6,784 nucleotides of DNA from Anaerolineales bacterium (GTDB lineage: Bacteria > Chloroflexota > Anaerolineae > Anaerolineales > E44-bin32), in the NCBI GenBank assembly GCA_030673085.1, contig DAOVFE010000097.1:1-6784 (forward strand). The letters are read 5' to 3'. Positions 1-5,437 of the stretch are shown piece after piece. Position numbers and translations under genes: made by a program. Position 1 is the first letter of the stretch; every line of letters starts with the position of its first letter. A model generated the notes under the pieces. The model had not been told where the DNA came from and searched no databases. It saw only the letters and a program-made list of their open reading frames with translations.

Positions 1-156
1 TCATTAGAGCTTTCCTATTCATTAGCTGCGCTCTTGCATCTTCATAGTCTTTATCGGGCTATAGATGCAAAACAATGGCGCGATCGAATTGATAAGCGAT
101 TGAGGACCACTGACGCCCAAAAAGGCGCTAATGAGGAAGTCACCGCTTTAGCATGA
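1..156 (+). CDS. Possible 3' end of an unidentified gene cut by the window edge
   Basis: Frame 1 is open from the first base for 51 codons and stops at TGA 154-156. The peptide has a hydrophobic start (SLELSYSLAALLHLHSLY) followed by a charged tail (DAKQWRDRIDKRLRTTDAQK), which is protein-like and would suit an amphipathic C-terminal helix. I do not recognise the family. An open run of this length is not statistically strong, and the same frame stays open again from 157 to 261 before a second TGA, so this could also be a decayed gene. It lies on the same strand as the export operon, about 490 bp upstream of its first gene. Confidence 0.22.
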   Translation, partial: SLELSYSLAALLHLHSLYRAIDAKQWRDRIDKRLRTTDAQKGANEEVTALA

Positions 157-428
157 GATGTATCGAATGCGCTAACAATATATTCTTTAGGTGGCGACTT
201 GGGCATAAGACCATGGCTGACAAGAGGTTTCATTGGCGATAAGTATAAGCCAGCAGGCAGTTGAAGATGTTAAGCCGCTTTAATAACGGGCTTGTGCTGC
301 TGAACAAAGGATTTCTTACCTAAAAGCAGATTTTATTCGATTAGCCAGAATTTAAATGGCCAGGGCCGTAGGCACTGCAGGGCGATAGTCCTGAGCGAAT
401 ATTTAAACAAAACCTGTACCCGAAGGGG
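157..428. other. Stretch without a supported gene
   Basis: All frames contain stops or encode peptides without recognisable motifs. A minus-strand frame stays open over about 51-269, but its translation (start MKPLVSHGLMPKSPPKEY) is rich in Ser, Ala and Arg and resembles no family known to me. No tRNA, CRISPR or clear promoter was seen. The stretch 330-430 contains short AT-rich patches and several stops in every frame. Confidence 0.5.
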
Positions 429-481
429 CAAAATTCCCGCAATGGGGGATGTCCTTAAGGGACATCCCTAAAGGAATTTTG
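429..481. repeat. Nested inverted repeat (two-part hairpin)
   Basis: There are two perfect stems, one inside the other. The outer stem is CAAAATTCC (429-437) pairing with GGAATTTTG (473-481). The inner stem is GGGATGTCC (446-454) pairing with GGACATCCC (460-468), with a five-base loop. The two stems are separated by internal loops of 8 nt on the left and 4 nt on the right. No uninterrupted T-run follows on either strand, so it is not a standard intrinsic terminator. It could be an interspersed palindromic repeat, a transposon end, or a structured element in the 5' region of the downstream operon. Confidence 0.7.
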
Positions 482-594
482 AGGGTTTTGTCATTTACTG
501 TGCAGTACTCGATGCTATTCATGGTTTTATATTACGCAAGCGAGCGGTGATGGACGAGAGGGACACGGAAGATGATGAAGTGCGGTTTGAATGA
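472..594 (+). pseudogene. Possible remnant of a coding region upstream of the operon
   Basis: Frame 1 is open from just after a TAA at 469-471 to TGA 592-594. It reads like the end of a protein: an aliphatic stretch (NFEGFVIYCAVLDAIHGF), a basic patch (ILRKR) and an acidic tail (MDERDTEDDEVRFE). The only ordinary start codons in frame are GTG 547 and ATG 550, which would give only a 14-15 residue acidic peptide. The more likely readings are a decayed 3' fragment or chance. It begins inside the inverted repeat at 429-481 and ends 53 bp before the proposed operon start. The family is not recognised. Confidence 0.2.
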
Positions 595-633
595 TCCTCA
601 ACTCCATTTCAAATAAAAGCCAGTAGATGAAAC

Positions 634-637
634 AGGA
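634..637 (+). promoter_or_regulatory. Ribosome binding site favouring ATG 648
   Basis: AGGA lies 10 nt before ATG 648. The upstream in-frame ATG at 627 has no purine-rich Shine-Dalgarno sequence before it (the preceding bases read AAAAGCCAGTAG), so 648 is the preferred start. The support is moderate because the spacer is slightly long. Confidence 0.45.
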
Positions 638-647
638 TAATCGAAAT

Positions 648-1592
648 ATGGATATAGCCATTGAAACCCACGAGCTTTCAAAGCAGTATCGCAATCAGGC
701 GAAAGATCATCCGGCAGTTTATGATCTGAATTTGGAGATACCAGAGGGGCAGATGTATGGTCTGGTGGGACCGGATGGCGCCGGCAAGACAACGACGATC
801 CGCATTCTGTCGACCATTATGAAGCAGACTTTGGGCAGCGCCCGTGTAGCGGGATATGATGTTTTGAGCGAAGCAGAGAAGGCTAGATTGCATATTGGAT
901 ATATGCCGCAAGCATATAGTTTATACCCCGACCTGACAGTGATGGAGAATCTTGATTTTTTTGCCGACATTCATGCCATACCTGCTGCTCGTCGTGAAAG
1001 TCGTATCGCCGAATTAATGGCATTCACTCGTCTGGGACAGTTTAAAAACAGGACTCATCGGAAACTATCCGGTGGGATGCGCAAGAAATTAGCCCTGGCT
1101 TGCGCTTTGGTTCATGAGCCCAGCGTGCTGCTGCTAGATGAGCCGACAACCGGCGTAGATCCGGTATCTCGCCGAGAGCTATGGTTAATGCTGGGAGAGG
1201 TCGTTGAGCAAGGTGTAGCCGTATTGGTCAGTACGCCTTATATGGATGAAGCTGAACGCTGTCATAAGGTTGGCATTATTTATGAAGGGACAATGCTGGT
1301 GAGCGGTTCGCCGGAGGAGCTTGAGAGCCGCCTCCCATTCAGGATATTAGAAGTCAAGGCCAAGCCGCGACGCTTGATGCGGCAAGTTATCAGTGAAATG
1401 GACAGTATTTTACAATGGCGACCGGTAGGCGATCGCCTGCGGCTGGCGGTGAAGGATGTGGAGAGAGTGCAGTCTGATCTTCAAACACGATTAAGCAACG
1501 CTGGCGCCGATATCAAAATCATGCGGCAGGCCAAGCTGACGATGGAAGATGTGTTCGTTTATCAGGTAAAGAAGCAACGAGGTGGGAAATGA
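648..1592 (+). CDS. ABC transporter ATPase, YbhF N-half type (degenerate H-loop)
   Basis: This is a cytoplasmic nucleotide-binding subunit that powers an ABC-2 type exporter. Numbering from ATG 648 gives 314 residues. Visible motifs are Walker A GPDGAGKT (41-48), Q-loop Gln88 in GYMPQ, signature LSGGM (140-144), Walker B VLLLDE (160-165) and D-loop GVDP (169-172). The region after about 215 is the accessory C-terminal domain of drug-export ATPases. The Asp in Walker A and the pattern YPDLTVMENL closely recall the N-terminal half of E. coli YbhF. The H-loop His is replaced by Pro197 in STPYMDEAE (codon 1236-1238). Start 627 is an alternative that adds seven residues. The stop overlaps the next start as ATGA, so the two ATPases are probably co-translated and pair as a heterodimer. 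The substrate is unknown. Confidence 0.93.
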   Translation: MDIAIETHELSKQYRNQAKDHPAVYDLNLEIPEGQMYGLVGPDGAGKTTTIRILSTIMKQTLGSARVAGYDVLSEAEKARLHIGYMPQAYSLYPDLTVMENLDFFADIHAIPAARRESRIAELMAFTRLGQFKNRTHRKLSGGMRKKLALACALVHEPSVLLLDEPTTGVDPVSRRELWLMLGEVVEQGVAVLVSTPYMDEAERCHKVGIIYEGTMLVSGSPEELESRLPFRILEVKAKPRRLMRQVISEMDSILQWRPVGDRLRLAVKDVERVQSDLQTRLSNAGADIKIMRQAKLTMEDVFVYQVKKQRGGK

Positions 1593-2566
1593 GCTATGCC
1601 AATGCGGTAGAAGCGAGGGATCTCACCAGGAATTTTGGGGACTTCACCGCGGTAGATCGGGTGAGCTTTGCTATTCCCAAGGGAGAAATCTTCGGACTGC
1701 TCGGGCCGAATGGAGCGGGCAAAACTACAATAATTCGTATGCTGTGCGGTATCCTGCTTCCCACTACAGGCGAAGCCGGCGTAGTCGGTTTCAATGTGGC
1801 CAAAGAGCCGGAAGAGGTTAAAAAACGGATAGGGTATATGTCACAATTATTTTCACTTTATAACGACCTTACCGCATATGAGAATCTGGATTTTTACGCC
1901 AACGTTTATGGTGTACCGAAAAAAGAAAAGAAGTCGCGTCTTGAAGAGCTGATCGAAATATCAGGATTTAGAGGGTATGAACACAACCTGACAGGCAATC
2001 TTTCCGGAGCTTGGAGACAGCGATTAGCACTGGCATGCGCGATTGTGCACAAGCCAGCCATGCTGTTTCTGGATGAGCCAACTGCAGGTGTGGACCCTGT
2101 ATCTCGGCGTGAATTTTGGGACTTGATCTATACGATGGCAGGGCAGGGAGTAAGCGTGCTGGCTACCACTCACTACATGGATGAGGCTGAATATTGCAAT
2201 ATTATTGGAATGATGCATCAGGCTAAATTGATCGCGCTAGACGACCCCGATTCCCTGCGAAATAAGATACAGCATATCTTAGTGCAAGTTGAATGTGATA
2301 AGCCGGGGGCGGCGAGAAAGCTCCTGAGCGAGGTTCCGGGAGTTATCGATGCAACTATCCACGGTGTTCTACTGCACATTTTAGTTGAGGGCTTAGATGT
2401 TCAAAAGCGAATTCGCGAAGTGTTGGCTGGCGCGCAGATAAGTGTTCATGCAATAGAAAAGATTTTACCCTCACTAGAGGATGTATTTGTGACGTTAGTT
2501 GAAGATCAATACCGCGAGGCTTTGCGAACAGAGTTTCTCGAGGAGACAAGCCATGCGTCGACTTAA
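1589..2566 (+). CDS. ABC transporter ATPase, YbhF C-half type (degenerate signature)
   Basis: This is the second nucleotide-binding subunit of the exporter, 325 residues. Motifs are Walker A GPNGAGKT (39-46), Q-loop Gln86 in GYMSQ, Walker B MLFLDE (158-163), D-loop GVDP (167-170) and H-loop His195 in TTHYMDEAEYC. The signature, normally LSGGQ, reads LSGAW (138-142), with the change at bases 2009-2014. E. coli YbhF has a comparably altered signature in its C-terminal half, so this gene looks like that half as a separate protein. The C-terminal 110 residues or so form the usual accessory domain, ending in SLEDVFVTLVEDQYREA. Translation is coupled to the previous gene by ATGA overlap, with GAGGTG at 1579-1584 ahead of the start. 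The 3' end overlaps the permease gene by 14 bp. Confidence 0.94.
   Translation: MSYANAVEARDLTRNFGDFTAVDRVSFAIPKGEIFGLLGPNGAGKTTIIRMLCGILLPTTGEAGVVGFNVAKEPEEVKKRIGYMSQLFSLYNDLTAYENLDFYANVYGVPKKEKKSRLEELIEISGFRGYEHNLTGNLSGAWRQRLALACAIVHKPAMLFLDEPTAGVDPVSRREFWDLIYTMAGQGVSVLATTHYMDEAEYCNIIGMMHQAKLIALDDPDSLRNKIQHILVQVECDKPGAARKLLSEVPGVIDATIHGVLLHILVEGLDVQKRIREVLAGAQISVHAIEKILPSLEDVFVTLVEDQYREALRTEFLEETSHAST
2540..2545 (+). promoter_or_regulatory. Ribosome binding site fixing the permease start
   Basis: GAGGAG lies 7 nt before ATG 2553. The same hexamer with the same spacing precedes the adaptor gene, which supports both start choices. An earlier in-frame ATG at 2499 has no such signal and would put 18 polar residues ahead of the membrane protein's usual N-terminus. 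Confidence 0.8.
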
Positions 2567-3695
2567 TACGATTATTAAGAAAGAGTTCATCCATATATGG
2601 CGCGACAAGGCCACATTAATCATGGTCCTTTTGATGCCTTGTGGCATATTGCTGCTATTGGGTTACGCTATGTCAAATGATATCGAGCATCTGCCATTAG
2701 CTGTCGCCGACCTATCGAAAACTAAAGAGAGCCGCCGATACATAGATCATTATTGGGTGAGTAAATATTTTGATATTTATCAATATGTCGATGGCGAAGA
2801 TGAGATTCTCGAACTCATTGATAGGGGCGAAGCCAAAGGCGGCTTATTAATCCCGGAAGACTTTGGGCGCAAGGTAGAATCGGCGGAAACAGCCGCAGTG
2901 CAATTTTATATCGATGGTACAAATCCACTTGAAGGACAGGTTTCGCAGCTGGCAGTATCAACCATCAGCTCCAAATCGTCGGAGCGAATATTAATTTCGC
3001 AATTGAACAGGACGATGGGCAATGCCCTGGGATCAGAGGCAATCAAGATGCCGATTGATGCGCATGCGCTGTATATGTACAACCCCAACATGCGCCGGGT
3101 GAACTACATGGTGCCCGGATTGATAGCTGTTATTTTACAAACCCAAGCTTTATTGCTTACCGCGCTTTCGATTGTTAAAGAGCGAGAACAAGGAACGATG
3201 GAGCAGCTAATCGTCACCCCGATTAAATCCTGGGAGTTAATGCTGGGAAAAGTCATACCCTACGTAGCGGTTGCTTTTTTCAATGCTATTTTAGCCCTGG
3301 CGGTCGGTGTTTATTGGTTCAAAGTTGCGATTGCCGGCAGTATTTTGCAGCTCCTTCTATATAGTTTGATATATATTATCGGCTCCTTGGGAATGGGCGT
3401 GCTCGTTTCGGCTGTATCTAAAACTCAAATGCAAGCCATGTACCTTACCGGCGTAGTAATTATGATGCCTTCTTTTATTCTTTCTGGGCTCATGTGGCCC
3501 CGGGAAAGTATGCCTCCGGCTGTTTATACTATCGGCGAAATGCTGCCGGTGACTCATTACCTGGTGATCGTGCGTGGCATCATGCTCAAAGGCGTCGGCG
3601 GCATCTACCTATGGCACAGCATTTGGCCAATGGTGGCGCTTTGTTTGATATTCTTTATTGGCAGTGTGCTGGCTTTCAAGAAGCGAATTGTATGA
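2553..3695 (+). CDS. ABC-2 type permease (YbhS/YbhR-like)
   Basis: This is the inner-membrane subunit of the exporter, 380 residues, about the usual length for YbhS/YbhR. Layout: a short cytoplasmic amphipathic start (IIKKEFIHIWRDK), TM1 at about 20-40, a large extracytoplasmic domain at about 41-180, then five hydrophobic segments at about 185-208, 232-253, 260-285, 293-315 and 354-376, ending in basic FKKRIV. The conserved loop after TM2 reads VKEREQGTMEQLIVTPIKSWELMLGK, here given as positions 208 to 233 with core EREQGTMEQL, and is the family hallmark that contacts the ATPases. The GLMWPRESMP segment after TM5 is also typical. It overlaps the upstream ATPase gene by 14 bp. Only one permease is present, whereas E. 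coli-type loci carry two, so a homodimer or an unlinked partner is inferred. The transported compound cannot be told from sequence. Confidence 0.93.
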   Translation: MRRLNTIIKKEFIHIWRDKATLIMVLLMPCGILLLLGYAMSNDIEHLPLAVADLSKTKESRRYIDHYWVSKYFDIYQYVDGEDEILELIDRGEAKGGLLIPEDFGRKVESAETAAVQFYIDGTNPLEGQVSQLAVSTISSKSSERILISQLNRTMGNALGSEAIKMPIDAHALYMYNPNMRRVNYMVPGLIAVILQTQALLLTALSIVKEREQGTMEQLIVTPIKSWELMLGKVIPYVAVAFFNAILALAVGVYWFKVAIAGSILQLLLYSLIYIIGSLGMGVLVSAVSKTQMQAMYLTGVVIMMPSFILSGLMWPRESMPPAVYTIGEMLPVTHYLVIVRGIMLKGVGGIYLWHSIWPMVALCLIFFIGSVLAFKKRIV

Positions 3696-3812
3696 AAGAC
3701 TGCACTGACAAAAGTCAAAATGGGAGAAATGGTTTTTCTGCTGACGAATGCTTTTTTCAGTAGACTCATGAGCCTTTCGATCGATGAATTCAACTAAGAT
3801 ATGTAGCGAATT

Positions 3813-3818
3813 GAGGAG
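3813..3818 (+). promoter_or_regulatory. Ribosome binding site fixing the adaptor start
   Basis: GAGGAG stands 7 nt before ATG 3826. The longer open frame from ATG 3784 would add 14 polar residues before the signal peptide and has no good Shine-Dalgarno sequence, so 3826 is preferred. Confidence 0.8.
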
Positions 3819-3825
3819 TATTGAA

Positions 3826-5166
3826 ATGAGAAAAATAGCGATCCACATTTTACTGCCAGTATTGCTACTTGCCGGTCTATGCGCTTGCAGCGTTAATGGA
3901 TTGAACAACACGGAAGATGGTCCCATTAATACATCGGGAAACATAGAAGTCCATCAAGTATCGATCGCCCCTGAAATGGGCGGCAGGGTCAATGAAATGT
4001 TGGTTGACGAGGGAGATACCGTGCAGGCCGGTGATGTACTCTTTACGCTGGATGATGAATTACTAAGGGCGCAGCGTGATCAGGCCGCCGTGGCGATAGA
4101 TCTGGCAGAGATATCAGTTATGATGGCTAGAAGCCAGTTAGACGGGGCAAATATCCAGTATGATCTAGCTGTTCAAATGGCCCGGGTTCAGGACCAGCAG
4201 AGTCGCTTGGCGGCCTGGAAGGTCAAGCAGCCCGATGAAATCACTTTGCCGGTTTGGTATTTCGAAAAACGCGAGGAAATTGCAGCTGCCCAGGCAGAGG
4301 TGAATGCCGCGGAAGAAGACCTGGATATCGAAATGGCTAATCTGAATGATGAACTCGAAAATGCAAGCAACGATGATTTGGTGAGCGCAGAGAACCGGAT
4401 TGTTGAAGCCAAGGCAACATTCATCATTGCAGAACAGTGCCTTGATCAGGCCAAGGATGCAAAAGACAGAAAAATCCTTGAAGATGTTGCTCAAGAGCAG
4501 TTTGATGCAGCCAAGGCAGAACTCGAATCGGCCCAATCCGATTACGACCGGCTTCTATCAAGCTCGGCTTATGACGACCTGTTGGAAACCAGAGCGCGGG
4601 TGGCGGTTGCCCGAGCTCGTAATGATAATGCGCTAGATCATCTAAATAGCTTGCTGACCGGAGACCAATCGCTTCAAGTTGAAGCGGCGCAATCGACAGT
4701 CCATCAAGCCGAAACTGCAGTTGCTCAAGCAGAAGCCAGCCTAACGCAAGCTCAAGCCGCGCTGCATGTTATTGAAGTTCAGTTGGAGAAGACGGTGGTC
4801 GCGGCGCCGGAGGAAGGCATTGTCTTATCGAGAAATCTTGAAGCCGGCGAGACGGTGGCGCCGGGAAGTAATGTGTTGGTCATTGGTAAATTGGATAATG
4901 TCACCCTGACTGTCTACGTCTCCGAAACGCGTTATGGTGGCATTAAGCTGGGACAGGAGGCGAGAATTACCACCGACTCATTCCCTGGCCAGGTGTTCAT
5001 AGGTTCCGTTGTACGGATTGCGGATCAAGCCGAATTTACGCCCAGCAATGTGCAGACGATTGATGGCCGGCGAGCGACGGTGTATGCAGTTGATATCTCT
5101 ATCGCGAATGCGGATCACAAACTGAAAGCCGGCATGCCGGCTGACGTTGTCATCGAAATACACTAG
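3826..5166 (+). CDS. Lipoprotein membrane-fusion adaptor (HlyD/YbhG type)
   Basis: This is the periplasmic or extracytoplasmic adaptor of the exporter, 446 residues. The N-terminus is a lipoprotein signal peptide: MRKIAIH, a hydrophobic core, and lipobox LCAC with Cys21 as the predicted lipidated residue, followed by Ser22. A first half-lipoyl (barrel-sandwich) motif spans about 38-78 (APEMGGRVNEMLVDEGDTV). A very long Ala/Gln/Glu-rich coiled-coil region follows at about 78-317, broken near 133-146 by QPDEITLPVWYF. The second half-lipoyl is at about 318-365 (VVAAPEEGIVLSRNLEAGE). A beta-barrel domain with the family stretch AEFTPSNVQTIDGRRATVYA ends the protein. E. coli YbhG is about 330 residues, so the extra length is in the coiled coil. 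The gene lies 130 bp after the permease on the same strand, probably in the same operon. No outer-membrane channel gene is visible. Confidence 0.92.
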   Translation: MRKIAIHILLPVLLLAGLCACSVNGLNNTEDGPINTSGNIEVHQVSIAPEMGGRVNEMLVDEGDTVQAGDVLFTLDDELLRAQRDQAAVAIDLAEISVMMARSQLDGANIQYDLAVQMARVQDQQSRLAAWKVKQPDEITLPVWYFEKREEIAAAQAEVNAAEEDLDIEMANLNDELENASNDDLVSAENRIVEAKATFIIAEQCLDQAKDAKDRKILEDVAQEQFDAAKAELESAQSDYDRLLSSSAYDDLLETRARVAVARARNDNALDHLNSLLTGDQSLQVEAAQSTVHQAETAVAQAEASLTQAQAALHVIEVQLEKTVVAAPEEGIVLSRNLEAGETVAPGSNVLVIGKLDNVTLTVYVSETRYGGIKLGQEARITTDSFPGQVFIGSVVRIADQAEFTPSNVQTIDGRRATVYAVDISIANADHKLKAGMPADVVIEIH

Positions 5167-5184
5167 TTACAGCGATTGAGCATT

Positions 5185-5236
5185 AAAAAATATAAGGCAG
5201 GACCGGGCGAGAAAGTTGAAATATCCGATCCTGCCT
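5185..5236. terminator. Terminator-like hairpin between converging genes
   Basis: AGGCAGGACCGG (5195-5206) pairs with CCGATCCTGCCT (5225-5236) with one C/A mismatch and an 18-nt loop. On the minus strand the stem is followed by TATATTTTTT, a reasonable U-tract for stopping transcription arriving from the polymerase side. On the plus strand it is followed by GCTTCTGTT, a weaker tract, 28 bp after the adaptor stop codon. It probably acts in both directions. Confidence 0.55.
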
Positions 5237-5287
5237 GCTTCTGTTAAGCGGCAACATGTAATTGCATCATGGGAAAAAGCCGGGAAA

Positions 5288-5437
5288 GGGGCTGTCTAAA
5301 AAGGCGAGTAGGTGGGGGGCTAGCCCAATTGCATTGAGTAAATTTGTTGCGAAGTGGGGAGTAAATGCTTGTTATTAACAGGATTTGGCTCATTGTTGAG
5401 AATGAAAATCGCGATTTTCGACTTTTCAGACAGTCCC
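5288..5437. mobile_element. 150-bp MITE-like element with terminal inverted repeats
   Basis: The left end GGGGCTGTCTAAAAAGGCGA (5288-5307) and the right end read on the minus strand, GGGACTGTCTGAAAAGTCGA (5437-5418), match at 17 of 20 positions. Ends beginning GGG-CTGTCT followed by an A-run resemble the terminal repeats of several DDE-transposase insertion sequences. The interior is too short for a transposase, so this is either a non-autonomous miniature element or an internally deleted insertion sequence. It contains a perfect 16-bp palindrome at 5404-5419 (GAAAATCGCGATTTTC) and a 10-bp palindrome at 5317-5326 (GGGCTAGCCC). No clear target-site duplication is visible at the flanks. Confidence 0.55.
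5404..5419. repeat. Perfect 16-bp palindrome inside the element
   Basis: GAAAATCGCGATTTTC is its own reverse complement. It sits just inside the right terminal repeat of the small element, where it could be a protein-binding site or extend the hairpin formed by the element ends. Confidence 0.7.

Noticed and set aside
496..507. Short inverted repeat TACTG-TG-CAGTA as a regulator binding site
   Set aside because: Five-base arms occur often by chance, and no regulator gene is present to support it.
488..533. Possible sigma-70 promoter for the operon: TTGTCA at 488-493, and TATATT at 528-533 as a -10 box
   Set aside because: The two boxes are about 34 bp apart, far beyond the allowed spacing, and neither has a good partner at 16-18 bp.
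550..594. Short acidic leader peptide starting at ATG 550
   Set aside because: There is no Shine-Dalgarno sequence and no run of regulatory codons. The open frame extends upstream without a start, so a remnant or chance frame fits better.
2499..2552. Longer N-terminus for the permease from ATG 2499
   Set aside because: The 18 extra residues come from the end of the ATPase gene read in another frame, and ATG 2553 has GAGGAG at 7 nt.
3745..3771. Hairpin CTGCTGA/TCAGTAG after the permease as a terminator
   Set aside because: The stem is short with a G-T pair and the T-run lies in the loop, not after the stem; readthrough into the adaptor gene is more likely.
3784..3825. Longer N-terminus for the adaptor from ATG 3784
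   Set aside because: It would bury the lipoprotein signal peptide behind 14 polar residues, while ATG 3826 has a perfect GAGGAG at 7 nt.
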